Program-made: the position numbers and the translations under genes
Assembly: GCF_905475395.1 (NCBI RefSeq)
Contig: NC_058338.1
Location: 48,953,935-49,017,934, forward strand
Length of the DNA: 64,000 bases
Direction: 5' to 3'
From: Chrysoperla carnea
Taxonomy: Eukaryota; Arthropoda; Insecta; Neuroptera; Chrysopidae
Shown here: piece after piece, positions 1 to 11,562 of the stretch
Numbering within the stretch: position 1 is the stretch's first letter
Layout of the letters: each line of letters opens with the position of its first letter
Notes under the pieces: generated by a model
The model's database searches: none
The model's input: only the letters and a program-made list of their open reading frames with translations
Told to the model about the DNA's origin: nothing

Positions 1-290
1 TGTAATGCTCTTTGAAGAGTCCTATTTTCCCCCTCAAAATAATTGAATATAAAGAAAGTAAACAACTTTTGTTTAAAACATTTTTTTCTTAAGCAGCACT
101 GTTTATCCGTGAGGGCGCAAATTACATAGTATTATTACATGGGAATATCAGTATGTATGGCTGTCTAATAATGAATATCTTTCTTTACTTACAAGACGTA
201 AAAAAACAAACGATTGCGTAATCAACAATGTCTATACATGGTATTTCAACAATTAACTCAGTCAATTGTTTGTTTTCACTTGTTCAGATT
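1..290 (-). repeat. Family A dispersed repeat, 3' part (reference orientation here: AACAAGTG end first)
   Basis: This piece holds the family A core (the tract around CTGTTTATCCGTGAGGGCG) and its end CAATTGTTTGTTTTCACTTG, and lies in the intron before the ZNFX1 last exon. Family A has no coding capacity. One end is AACAAGTGAAAAC followed at once by a short hairpin (CAATTGACTGAGTTAATTG); the other end is CATGGTATAAAAA, often with a TA run. Confidence 0.75.
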
Positions 291-529
291 GGAGATTTGC
301 TATAATTTTCAAAAAACGTTATAGTTATAAACAAAAAAAGACACCAGCTGTTTAATTCAATCGTAGCTGTAACACTTTTTAATCGTGCAAAGAAACATTA
401 AATATATTACTGCTCGTGTTCGCATTTCCAATCTAATAAGTGCTCAAGCATATCTTTAGAAGTGGGACATATGTGTTTGAACTCGTTAAGAAGACTATTT
501 GCTCTAGTTTTAATGAAATTTTGTTTCAG

Positions 530-1284
530 GTGGTTTAACAAATATTTTACAAAATATAATAGCTCACTTACAACCAATCTATGAGAAACGTAAACGTTAT
601 AAAACCGTTAGAGTGACGGCTATGCAATTGTCATTATTTGATTCACAAATTGGTATTATTGAATTAATTCTGAATCATCTTCTTGAAATACATAAACTGA
701 GTAATGCAGATGCAGATGACAAAACTGAAATATTTACAGTGGCCATTGAACACGCCACTTTAATTGCAACCGTTTTAGAAAAACAATATAATAAATTAAA
801 TCAACAACAAACAAATGATTTGATGGTAGAAACAAAACGTTTGACACGTATTCAAGAACTAGCCAAATTATTATCAAGTGACGAATATAGAACAAATCTT
901 TATAATTCGCTAATTATTGGACAAAAGAAGAAAGTTTTCGATAGTATTTTGTCATCTAAAAAGTTTACATTGGAATATGATTATTTAGTTAAACAAAATT
1001 TATTAGAATTTGAAAAACTATTAGAACGACATGGAGGTGTTACCGATGAGGTTAAGCAAGAAGTTGTACGTGCTTTACAAATTGCTGATGGAGTACGACA
1101 AGGCGCGTGGTATAAGTGTCCAAATGGACATTATTATGCAATTGGAGAGTGTGGTGGGGCAATGCAACGTGGTAGATGTATAGAATGTAAAGCGGAAGTT
1201 GGTGGTTCAAGTCATAGAATTTTACCTACAAATAGACATGCTTCTGAAATGGATGGCGGCCGTCAAATATGGCCAGGACCCTGA
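530..1284 (+). CDS. ZNFX1: ZNFX1-like protein, last exon (partial gene)
   Basis: This is the final coding exon of a large gene whose earlier exons lie left of the window. A pyrimidine-rich acceptor ending in cag precedes base 530. The reading frame is then open for about 250 codons to TGA at 1282-1284. The first part is helical and has no clear domain. The C-terminal 60 residues hold an RZ-type zinc finger: WYKCPNGHYY, then IGECGG, then RCIEC, giving the Cys-His-Cys-Cys ligand set, followed by the ASEMDG tail typical of NFX1-type zinc-finger protein 1. ZNFX1 proteins are SF1 helicases of RNA surveillance and small-RNA pathways; the helicase itself is not in this window. RNF213-type proteins also carry an RZ finger, but the tail fits ZNFX1 better. 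The exon opens in phase 2, so two bases finish a split codon before GLTNILQ. I see no canonical AATAAA soon after the stop. Confidence 0.85.
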
Positions 1285-1350
1285 TCAATTTGTATATGCT
1301 TTATTAAGTTTTCATAAATTTTAATTATGTTATGATGTTTTTTTTAAATA

Positions 1351-2495
1351 CAGGGTGGGACAGAGAAGTGTGCGATTTTAAAAACGCTTTAAAACCAATT
1401 CTATCAATTTTTTATCATCTTAACAATTTTAAATTTTATTCATCAATTAATTACTCTTTTATACGTCTTTTGTGGAAAATTCATATCTCTGTACAGTTTA
1501 TGAGAACTTAACTATCAAAGTTAGTTAGTATCACATGTTATCTTATAGTAATAACACTAAGAATGGTTTAAATTTTGGGTTTATTCTTGACTGAGTATAT
1601 ATCGATTTTCATTTTTATACACAGTTAATAAGGATACTGAGAAAGTTCCTAATTTTGATATGATTGTAAAGCTTAAAACTTGATGAATATTGATAAAAGT
1701 TTTTTATGTAAATGATAACATTTTCAAAATCACTTACTGACTAAAAACTAACAATACAACTTAAAAATTTTCCATATGCCATAATGTAAAAAGGGCTGTT
1801 TTTAATAATTAATTTATCGTAAACTTTACAGAGAACACATATTAAATACTCAATTGAATAACAAAATTTCAGATTTTTGGTAATACTTTCGTTTTAATAT
1901 CGAAGCACCTAATTTCTGTTTTCTGGCATAAGATAGAAAAGTTTTTGTTTGTCCGTTTAGTGGAAAACCGGCTTAAGAAAATTATATAAATTGAATTTAT
2001 AAGTAAATTGTATATTGTATTTTTAACTAAATTAAGTTTTGTAAGTAGGTTATAAATTATTCGGTTCTGACAACTGGAGACTTTTTCTTGTGAGTTTACG
2101 CAAGTTAACTTTTGCGGTTTATGAGATGCTGACATCTAGATTGACGGACGGAAGAACAACGGAGTCTTAATAATAGAGTTTCGCTGGTGAAAAAAATATT
2201 TTAAGATAGATTAAGTCTAAAAAACTCTGAATTTCTCAACGTTTTTGGGGTGTCTCAATTCAGACTTAATAAGTCTGGATAACTCTGAATTAGATAGTCC
2301 AAAAACGTTGAGAAATTCTGAGTTATTCAGAAATCTTAAGAATTTTCTGAATTCCTAAGACTTTTACATTTAAATTTATTCTTCTAATATTTTTTTCACT
2401 GGGGTAATTACCATTCGGTTTCAGAACTCTAAAAGTTGATTCGTTTTTTTTTTTTACAAAATATTGAAAATCACACCTTTCTTTTTCCCACCCTG
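1351..2495. mobile_element. Non-autonomous DNA transposon with CAGGGTGGGA ends
   Basis: The left end reads CAGGGTGGGACAGAGAAG and the right end, read backwards, CAGGGTGGGAAAAAGAAAGG; both then run on to GTGNGATTTT. The interior has no usable frame. It contains a separate perfect hairpin at 2221-2327. I see no clear target duplication, so the superfamily is open. A fragment of the same end occurs near 48405. Confidence 0.7.
2221..2327. repeat. Near-perfect hairpin
   Basis: Arms of about 28 bases (2221-2248 and 2299-2327; core CTGAATTTCTCAACGTTTTT) are separated by about 50 bases that repeat the same words in looser form. It lies inside the CAGGGTGGGA element. Confidence 0.8.
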
Positions 2496-3822
2496 AATTT
2501 TATTACTGTAGAAAAATCTTGTGTTGTGTATGTTTAAAAGAAAATTTAAATTTTTAATTATACTAATTCAAAATTTTATAAAACAAATAGATAATGTTCT
2601 TAAATCTGAGAAAAATGTTCATTCTTTGTACTTGAAGATAAATTTATTTTGTTTGGCTTAATAAAAATTATAAAAATATCATTATTAATATTGATAAGTA
2701 ATTTAAATACCTTCAATCCATAATCAAGATTGTTCTTAAAAATAATGAGATCCAGGTCTGTCAAGACTGTCTTTACAGCTACAAGTTACATAAAAATTTT
2801 GAGCTCTTCATTATACCCTGTATATATGAAATGAATTAAATATATATAAGAATAAATACTTGTCATAATAAAAATTAATTTTTGTGATAGTTGAATTCAA
2901 AAAAGAAGATAATTGGATAAAAAAAATCATCCATAATCTTGAAACATACAATTTTCTATGGTGTCAGGAGGCTGACATTCCATCATTTAAAGAATTAGAA
3001 AAAATAATGTTTACGTTTTTTTATTCAATTATCTCTTTAATCGAATATCATCTTCGATAAATATAATAATATAAATATTCAATTCATCAATTTTTCAGTT
3101 TATCCTTCAATTAAAAATTTTTCAATTCCAGAAAGAAGTCTATCCTTTTCAAAACAGGGATTCTTTCCAACCGTTTTGAAATAACTGTCAAACTACACTT
3201 GGTCCTAATCCTAAATAATAAAATGAAGTATATATCAGGCAATCAGATTTTAACGCTCAATTTTTTGGTCCATCAGCTTAAGAAATTCAACCTTTGATTT
3301 TCAAATGGACTTTATATACCTATATTTTTTACAAATTTTAAAAGTACTTGAGCTACCGTAAACAGTTAATTATATTCTCGTAATTGTAATTGTCTTTGAA
3401 GGATCCCTAAATAAAAAAAGTCGAAGTCTGGTTGAAGAGTAGCGGCACCACTACCAACTCTTTTTTTAAAGGAAATTCATTTATTAAAAAAATGCTTTTG
3501 AAGCATTTTGAAATTTTTATATCCCTAAGTTTTTAACGAATTTTTAAGAAATTAAAAATTTTTAAATTTAAGGAATTAAAAAATAAAAAAGCCAGATCGT
3601 TCAATCGACCCATCGGGTCAATGTTAACTAGATTGTTGCAAATTCTAAAGTAAAGCTGACTGACACATTTTTGTTTATTTTGTTATAAACAAATAAAAAT
3701 CGTTATATATTTTAAATTTTTTTTAATTTTGTATCCTATTTTTTCTTTCAGAACAAAATTATCAATTAATTAATTATTTAGTAAAGCTAAGTATTAATTT
3801 AATTATATTGTTATTAATAAGT
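2496..3822. other. Gene-free AT-rich stretch
   Basis: No open frame with recognisable homology, no RNA gene and no clear repeat beyond simple A/T runs. Confidence 0.5.
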
Positions 3823-3890
3823 CGGGTGGTTGTGTAGGTATAGTACTTGCCTATGAAACCAAGGTACGCTGGTTGAAACCAAGGTACGCA
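3823..3890 (+). pseudogene. tRNA-like sequence, degraded
   Basis: The sequence has a tRNA-like layout: an A-box-like GGTATAGTACTTGCC, an anticodon-like CTATGAA and a B-box-like GGTTGAAACC. The motif GAAACCAAGGTACGC is duplicated at its 3' side and the stems do not close. A decayed tRNA gene or a SINE head are equal possibilities. Confidence 0.3.
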
Positions 3891-4540
3891 GGAAAAATGA
3901 ATTTTTCCTGTTGTTTAAATTTTCCACTCTTTTTGAAGTTTAAATTATTTATAAATAACGTCAATTATACATATGTCATAAATCACAATTCAGACAGGGG
4001 GTGGGAATTTAAATAATCATAAATATATCTTACTCGTTAAAATCATGTTCTCTTGTTACAAAATAATAAATATATACAATATGCTAAAAAGCTCCGCGAT
4101 CTTAGCACCTCATGTGCGGAATTTCGATTGACCAATTATACCATCTGAAAGGTCAGAAATTGGTCATAAAAGGTCAGTTGGTCTCATTAATTGGTCATCA
4201 GAAAATTTTTTATTAAAGATTTTCAAGGTCAATTAATAAGTTTAGCACCTCATTCGCAGAAAAAATAAAAAACTTCACCTATGCGCGATCGGGAAGCATT
4301 CGCTGATAATTGGTCAGCTAATATAAATAATTGGTCAGTTTAATTTAATATTAAAAAAAATTAAAAAAGTTGTCTCTGTCGTAACGCGCATGCTTTGAGC
4401 CGGATGGTTTTATCAGGACAGTGAGTACTTACGCACAGCTCTTCACTATAAACCAGACAGAGTAGGGGGAATATTTTTTTTATAATTTTTTACTTTTAAA
4501 AAAATGAATTTTTCCTTTTATTTAAATTTTTCACTCTTTT

Positions 4541-5071
4541 TATACCATGTATATATGAAATATACATAGTATATTAAGTTTAGTCCCAAGTTTGTAACGC
4601 TTAAAAATAATGATGTTAGTATAAAAATTTTGTCATAGGTGTTCGTAAAATCACCTAATTAGTCCATTTCCGGTTGTCCGTCCGTCCATCCGTCCGTCTG
4701 TGGACACGATAACTCAAAAACGAAAAAAGATATCGAGCTGAAATTTTTACAGCGTACTCAGGACGTAAAAAGTGAGGTCAAGTTCGTAAATGAGCATCAT
4801 AGGTGAATTGGGTCTTGGGTCCGTAGGACCCATCTTGTAAACCGTTAGAGATAGAACAAAAGTTTAAATGTAAAATTTTTTTTCATAAACATCACTGTTT
4901 ACTCGTGAGGGCGCCAATTAGGCGGAAATTTTATAATAGGTACTATACTTGATTATCAGTTATGTATGTGTCACATGTTTGTATGTGTAATGTGATAAAT
5001 AAATCAACACTGACTATGCATGGTATTTCAACAATTAACTCAGTCAATTGTTTGTTTTCACTTGTATTATA
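4541..5071 (-). repeat. Family A dispersed repeat, nearly complete
   Basis: It runs from TATACCATGTATATATG through the conserved words GTCCCAAGTTTGTAACGC, CGGTTTACAAG (read from the other strand) and GTGAGGGCGCC to CAATTGTTTGTTTTCACTTG. It is one of the most complete copies in the window. Confidence 0.85.
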
Positions 5072-5746
5072 TATATTTGTACATATGTCACCTATAAAAA
5101 ATTTGAATGAATAATAATAATGGTTATTTTATATAGTAAAAAATCAATTTTCGGGATAACGTTTTCAAATTAATATAAATAAATAAATATCGTTATATAT
5201 TTTAAATTTTGTTTTATTTTATTCTATCCCATTTTTCCTTTCAGAACAAAATTATTAATTAACTAATTAATTTTTTTTTAGTAAAGGTACAAACAAATTC
5301 TTATAAAATATAGGTGAGATAAAGAAGTTGGATTGTAAATACGTAATATTCTTTTTGGATTTTTATTTTATTTTTGTGTGGTATTTGGTTTGTAAAAAAA
5401 AAGCTGATGCAAAAAAATTTTTTTAAGATGAAATTAATTATATGGAATTATGTGCAAGTAATTCGTAAATAGTTTTTATGTATTTTGATTTCATTTAAAT
5501 AAAGTTGAAAACTCAAACCCTGTTTTTATTTTATTTTTCCCCATCTCTCTGTAGCTATACAATATTATTTCAGTTAAAAATAGGTAAGTATTTCGAACTT
5601 CACGATAGGTAAGTATTTCAAACTTCGTTTGCCATTTTTTTTTGTAATAATACTACTCAAAATTTTCCGAAAATGAGTTTTACTTTTTGTTATAATTTAA
5701 GAAAGTCGAAAATATGAATATAATTATTTATTAATACGAATAACAG

Positions 5747-5817
5747 AGCCCTAATGGTATAATGGTTAGCGTATCTGACTTCGAATAAATAGTCCCTTGG
5801 TTCGAAACTAGGTGAGG
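5747..5817 (+). pseudogene. tRNA-Arg(TCG)-like pseudogene or SINE head
   Basis: It has an A box in TGGTATAATGGTTAGCG, TCTGACTTCGAAT in the anticodon-arm position with TCG as anticodon, and a good B box, GGTTCGAAAC. The anticodon stem is not complementary on its 3' side, so a functional tRNA is unlikely. A-rich sequence follows, as in tRNA-derived SINEs. Confidence 0.5.
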
Positions 5818-5967
5818 ACATATTAAAAAAAAGTTAATTAAATCTTTTAACAAAAACTGATTTTTATTTTCATTTTTTTTCAAATTTCCACCACAGCATG
5901 TTTGCCTAGTAAATGATGAAAAAATTAGTTTTTTTTCGTTCAAAAACTTCAATTTTTTTCACATTTC

Positions 5968-6203
5968 TACTAGGAGAACATCAAGGACGGACGGAATAAG
6001 TAGTACCTGATAGCAAGGTAATTGTTGTCACCTCGTAAGTCAGAAAGTTAGTGGTCTGCACACCCGTGTTTGGTGAGTGTGACCTCTAGTGGGCAGACCA
6101 ATAACTTTCTGCCAAAATAAAATTTTAGACTTTCGGGGTGAAAACACTTACTCACCTTTCTCCTTATCAGGAACTACTAATTCCCACTTATGTTCTCCTA
6201 GTA
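5968..6203. mobile_element. Small foldback element, TACTAGGAGAACAT ends
   Basis: Perfect 14-bp inverted ends are followed by inner matching arms (AGTAGTACCTGATAGCAAGG with its looser complement, and CAGAAAGTTAGTGGTCTG with its complement). Nearly the whole 236 bp folds on itself. Confidence 0.8.
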
Positions 6204-6487
6204 CAAATGTTGAAAAAATTTTTTCGAAATTATATTATTTTTTGAATATATTAAACTGACCAATTATTTATATTAGCTGACCAATTATCAGCGAATGCTT
6301 CCCGATCGCGCATAGGTGGAGTTTTTTCAATCTTTAATACAAAATTTTCTGATGCTGACCAATTAATGAGACCAACTGACCTTTTATGACCAATTTCTAA
6401 CCTTTCAGATGGTATAATTGGTCAATCGAAATTCCGCACATGAGGTGCTAAGATCGCGGAGCTATGCTAAAATAAGAAACTTTTTAA

Positions 6488-6656
6488 TAGGAGAACCTGT
6501 CATATAGTTTATCTCACTCATATTCTCCTATTACAAAATATTAAAATTTGTATTTATTTATAAAATTAAAAGTCTAAGACTAAAATTTGAAATTTTGTAA
6601 CAGGAGAACATGTTATAACTTTATTCCACTTTTTTATAACATATTCGCCTATTATA
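6488..6656. repeat. Series of shorter AGGAGAACA hairpins
   Basis: At 6488-6535 and 6597-6656 the words AGGAGAACNTG and their complements face each other over 25-35 bases, like shrunken versions of the 5968-6203 element. A third, one-sided copy is near 6755. Confidence 0.55.
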
Positions 6657-7040
6657 AAATATTTAAAAAAATACTTATTTTGCTTGCTTTTTAGCTGTAC
6701 ATGCTAAAATTTATTATTGTTTTAAATTATGAAATTTTATAAAAAAATTTTAAAGAAGAACATGTTATTTCACCAAAAAAATTAATTATGTTAATCCCAC
6801 TTTCTTACTTATGTCATAAATCACTCTTCTGTCAGGAGGTGGGAATTAAAATAACAAAATAATTTTTAGTAAATAATAAATAAACAACGATCTAACAAAT
6901 AATTTTAATTCTCAACCAATGAAGAACAAACAACAAACAATAGACTAAAAAACGTTATTCCGAAAAATGATTTTGTACTGTATAAAATAACCATTATTCA
7001 TTCATATTTATTTTAGATGAAATTCTATCACTTTTATATA

Positions 7041-7133
7041 ATAATAATAATAATAATAATCAAGGGTGTCCCAAGATTAACGTCTCATTCCAACTTTTTG
7101 CGTTAATTTTGGAACACTCCTTTATAAAACACA
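7041..7133. repeat. ATA microsatellite and short inverted repeat
   Basis: A run of ATA triplets at 7041-7061 is followed by AGGGTGTCCCAAGATTAACG and its loose complement ending at about 7133. The same end word (GGGACACCCT) recurs near 56445. Confidence 0.5.
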
Positions 7134-7200
7134 ATATATATACTTTCTTATAAATACTACTAACTAAACCATAGAGATATGAAGATAGCGAACGCTAATC

Positions 7201-7410
7201 TGTAAGTGGATGCGATATGCGAAGCGAGAGAGAAGACTGCCAGTAAGCTCCCCTGTGTTCTTGTCTATTACATAAAATTATACTTACTAATACATATAAT
7301 AAGTATACATGTACATATGATTATATTAAGTATAAATCTACATATGACAAGGACACAGGGGAACTCACTGACAGTCTTCTCTCTCATTCATCATACCGCA
7401 TCCACTTACA
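7201..7410. mobile_element. Palindromic MITE, TGTAAGTGGATGCG ends
   Basis: The left arm TGTAAGTGGATGCGATATGC and the right arm are inverted copies over about 65 bases, continuing through GAGAGAGAAGACTG and CCCCTGTGT, with a loop rich in ATAC words. Confidence 0.85.
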
Positions 7411-7529
7411 GGATAGCAGATCCCTCGCGTTTTGTATGTATAGAATTAATATTCTATGGACTAAACAGGTAAGGTACGAAGGTACGAGAGATTAATTATT
7501 AATTATTTTGATGTTACAAGTTAATAATT

Positions 7530-7765
7530 CGTACTAGTTAAAATCAAAAGAAGACCCGAATTCAGTAGTCACAATTTCGATTACCAGATGGCAATACTTG
7601 TACCATTTTTTAAGGCCAATAAAAATATTCAAATTCAAATCAGATAAATCCCGCCAACTAGAGATAGAAATGTATACTATTGTACAAGAAGTGGACCGCT
7701 TCTTCAGTAGTTCCATTTTAGGCCTCTCGATTACTTACCATTTATCAATACTTTATTTATTTTGC
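7530..7765. repeat. Family C dispersed repeat
   Basis: The sequence AAGTGGACCGCTTCTTCAGT and AGATGGCAATACTTG recur, inverted or direct, near 10025-10090 and 29880-30070, always around a TTGGAACTACTGAAAA core. It is non-coding. Confidence 0.6.
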
Positions 7766-7939
7766 AGTAAGTATACTTATTTATTTACTCGCTGAGAGTG
7801 CTGACAAAGTGCACCAAAAGTTGAGCAAATACAATGGGTGCATAAGATACACAATGCGATTAACGTAAGCTAAAACACACAAAAATTGCACTTAAGCGTA
7901 AGCGTCTAAAACGAACACTTATTCGGACATGCTTCAAAA

Positions 7940-8105
7940 GTTTAAATCTGGAATGGAAACATTTTAAAATTTTCTGGAACATTTTAAATCATTCTCAAAC
8001 ATTTCAAACCATTATTGCAAATTTCGAAAATGCTGAAACATTCCAGATCATTTCGGACAATCTAGAAAATTTTAGAATATTCTGGAATATTCCTGAAAAT
8101 TTCTT
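7940..8105. repeat. Degenerate tandem repeat
   Basis: Units of roughly 15-20 bases built on TTCTGGAACATTTTAAA and relatives are repeated about eight times with many changes. Confidence 0.5.
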
Positions 8106-8408
8106 ATACATTATACTGTCAGAGCTCATCAACATTCAAACTTTAAGCGACTTAAAAATCTGGCATTGAGTGACATTTTATGTCGCAAGGAGCTGAGCCT
8201 TTACTCTCTGACGCAATAAACACTACTCAAAACATGTTTAACTCGATTTGTAGGAAAAGTAAAATTCTGACAATTTTGTAATACTCCGGATAATTTACGA
8301 CCAATTTTAATTTTAAAATTTTCTGGAATATTTCTGCAAATTATAGAACTTTCAGGAAATTTCTAATACATACATCGAATATACTTCTGTTTGAAATATA
8401 CCACAGTA

Positions 8409-8720
8409 AATAATATAGTTTATCCATAAAATCACATGGTCCATTTCCGCTTGTCTGCCTTCTATCATCCCGATAACTCAAAATAAAAAGACACATCGAG
8501 CTACATAACTTTTATAGCGTGCCCAAGACATAAAAAATGAGTTCGCAAAAGAGCAGCATATTCAATTGGGTCATAGATCTGTAGGACCTACCTTGTAAAC
8601 CGTAATAGGTAGAATATAATTTTAAATGAAAGAACTTTTCCCAATGGAAAATAAACAACTTTTGATTAAAACATTGTTTTCCCATGAGGGCACAAATTAG
8701 GGCAAAAATTTATAGTTTCA
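8409..8720 (-). repeat. Family A repeat, degraded fragment
   Basis: Recognisable family A words (GGTCCATTTCCG, GATAACTCAAAA, ACCTTGTAAACCGT, CATGAGGGC) appear in the right order with many substitutions, so this copy is older than the one at 4541. Confidence 0.7.
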
Positions 8721-9339
8721 ATATTCTCCAAAACTATAGAAGATGCAGTTGAAAATTTAATTTTAATTCTAATTTTATACCAAACCCATTGGATTATATT
8801 AATAGGTTCAAGAGATTACTTTTCCTGGTAGTATTTTATTGTTAAAATTTCATTTCGAAGTATTGCTCTGATATTCCATCACTGTATTTACAGGATATTT
8901 TATCAATTAATTTAGTTTTTTATTTTAACTTGTTATCAAGAGTTTTTTACTTTATACAAAGAGTATATTGTTAATTGTAATAATTGTAAAGCAATTATTC
9001 AATGGACATTGAATAAATTAAAATTTATAATTTATCGCTAATTGGTTGTCCACTTGTTCAATAATTCAAGTTGAAATATAAATTAGTTGTACCAACATTC
9101 TAATAATTATGAATGCAAACAAATATAAATATATATGTTTTCAATAATTCTATTAACATGTTTTGTGAAGAAATGTTTTAAATTATTAATATTATTTACC
9201 ACTGAGGGCGCTAATATGATAGTGCAAAAATTATGCTGATAATGTTTTAATAAAAAAAATGTTACTAAGGCCAATTTAGTTTTACTCTCAACATTAGTCT
9301 ACTTTATTTTTATTCGGCCATAACTTTTAATTTAGTTTA
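8721..9339. other. Gene-free AT-rich stretch
   Basis: No recognisable gene or repeat boundary. Confidence 0.4.
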
Positions 9340-9755
9340 AATTAACAGTTTTTTGCGTATCGAAATCTCATTTGTCTGGAAATGGTTCATACTCCAATAA
9401 ATGAGGCGAAAAAAGACAAAATTTCTAAATTTTGACCTATAACACCGATTCTGATTGACCTATAACACCGAAATTTGAGATTAAGCTTTGTTCACCCTCT
9501 AAATCAGAAGTTAAACGGAAACTAAATCAGAAAAATATATGTTGAAAATGGTAATGGATATCGATAAAGCGATGAAATCTAAGCAAAAAGTTATTGGCGT
9601 TTGAAATTCGGAGTATATAACGTTAAATAATTGAAAAATTGAACGTTTTTTGAAAAAGCTACAAATCCTAAATAAATAAATCAGCTTAATGTTTAAGCAA
9701 TTGGCAAATACGTGAGATATCGATACGCAAAAATCGATCGTCAATTAGCCAGCTT
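9340..9755. mobile_element. Putative decayed inverted-repeat element
   Basis: TTTTTTGCGTATCGAAATCTC at about 9351 faces GAGATATCGATACGCAAAAA at about 9713. The match is about 35 bases with mismatches. It holds a duplicated ATTGACCTATAACACCGA-like word. Confidence 0.5.
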
Positions 9756-10499
9756 ATTCAAAAATTAAAACAACAAATTTTCCACCAATGTACTAACAAT
9801 TCAGAAAAAAAAAAGTTTAACCTCCTCAAAAATTTGGTGTTTTACGTTTCAATGTACGCAGAAGATTCGTAAAATGCAAGCACAGACGAAACCCTAATAG
9901 TGTATGAGCTTTTTTTTCCACTCGAAATTAATTTGCTAGTACCAAAGGGAAAGTTTAGTACCCGGAATCAATATTTACATTTATGATCTATTTAAAAAAG
10001 TTTTTTAAATATAACAATGGAAATATACTCTCTCCTGATAGTTTAAATTGGAACTACCGAAAACGTGTCCACTCTCAGTTATCAATAGCACGGTTATTCT
10101 TACACACAATTTATTATTTTTGAGAGTTTAAATAGTAACAGCTATCGATGTTAAGTGTATTTATTTTGCAATTGAAACATTTAGAATCTTACTTATTTCT
10201 CTTATGGGCACAATATTTTCTGAGCATCTATAATTAGTTTCGATTTTTTTATTGTCTCGATTTTATCCCACCTGGATCGAAAGTTCGGTCAGCTTAGTTA
10301 ACGTGCCACGGAAAAAATATAGGACGTCGCAACCAATAAAAGACCTGCTATTGTCTCCCGAACCGAAGGCGAGAGTTTTGAAATGTACTACTTTCCTACC
10401 TAGATGGGTAATACAATATTTCCACTTGTACTTCGCTAACGTAAACATCATGGTCGCCTACAATAAAGAAAAAAATAATTTCAAAAATTAATACATAAC

Positions 10500-11304
10500 A
10501 CACTCCTCATGCTACCATTGACCAGTGGTACGGTAAGTGGTAGAGTATGATTTAAAATAAAGGTTTAACGGATCTAAAATTTCGGATTTGAATATGGATA
10601 CGGATATATTTATAATAATATTATAAAAGTTTCGGTTTCGGGGCTTCATAGCCATCTCTATTATATAAAATAAATGCACTCACGCAGTACACTGTCGAAT
10701 TGTGTATAGTTACTTTTTTTTATCTTTTTGTTTAATTTTTAACCGCTGCTATCCGAAATTATCCGAAACTTTTATCGGATTCAGTAACGGTTTATTTATG
10801 GTTGCTTGCCTTCTGGTAAGTAAACTTTGTCTCCATATATAGTTGCTGTCTAACAGACAGCAATACCTTTCAGGAAACTAAGAATGATTCAATAAGGTAA
10901 AAATGACCTGAGGTACTATATCTTGTCCTATGTTGTACGTATTTAGAGGTTTTGTTTCATTCATACAAGAGTTTTTAGACTGGTTTCTCTCACTTTTGAT
11001 ATTTGTAAGGAATTATACTATAAGAGTATAAAAATTAGAGCCGCCACAGATATTGTAAAAATCTTCTACTCATAAACGTAAATGAGAAAGCAAAATATAT
11101 AAAAAATGTTTCACATCTTTTGCACATCACAAATTGATTTTAAATTTCAAATGAGCAGATAATTAAGTTAAAGTAGTATCTAATCAAATGTTTCAAAGAA
11201 AAACACTGATTTTTAAGCCTTGAATTAATAATTCATAATAAAATATATAATTGTATTTTATTTAATTATAATATTAGATAAAATATGACTAAAAACGATG
11301 AATC

Positions 11305-11310
<6 letters not shown>
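10500..11310. other. Gene-free stretch before the channel gene
   Basis: It includes a region at 10580-10800 with words such as TCGGATTTGAATATGGATA and ATCCGAAATTATCCGAAAC, which looks like remains of a DNA transposon with no clear ends. No gene is seen. Confidence 0.4.
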
Positions 11311-11336
<26 letters not shown>

Positions 11337-11337
11337 C
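11309..11337. repeat. TA microsatellite
   Basis: About 14 TA units lie 225 bases upstream of the channel start codon. Confidence 0.85.
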
Positions 11338-11562
11338 AGTAGTCCAACAATGTCCCGCTTATACTCTATGCATATAAACGCAATTGAAGGCTTGTATATA
11401 TTTATTTAACTAATAATTCACGGAAGTTTTTATATTCAATTATTTTTTTTATTAATTTCCATTTAACTTAATTACTTTATAGCTTTTTTAATCACTGTGT
11501 AATATACATTTTCAATTCAAATAATATAATTGTTTAAATTTTCATTCTATTTGAGAGATAAT

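Larger units (their letters stand above)
4090..6470. mobile_element. Composite element bounded by 250-bp inverted copies
   Basis: About 4090-4345 and 6250-6467 are inverted copies of each other, beginning at the outer side with GCTCCGCGATCTTAGC and running through GACCAATTAT repeats to CGCGATCGGGAAGC. Between them lie 1.9 kb with a family A repeat, a tRNA-like sequence and a small foldback. The pair may be the ends of one decayed foldback transposon or two separate insertions. Confidence 0.65.

Noticed and set aside
10252-10491. 79-codon plus-strand open frame, and its minus-strand partner at 10263-10451
   Set aside because: Overlapping frames on both strands, no homology I recognise and no splice context; probably chance or transposon remains.
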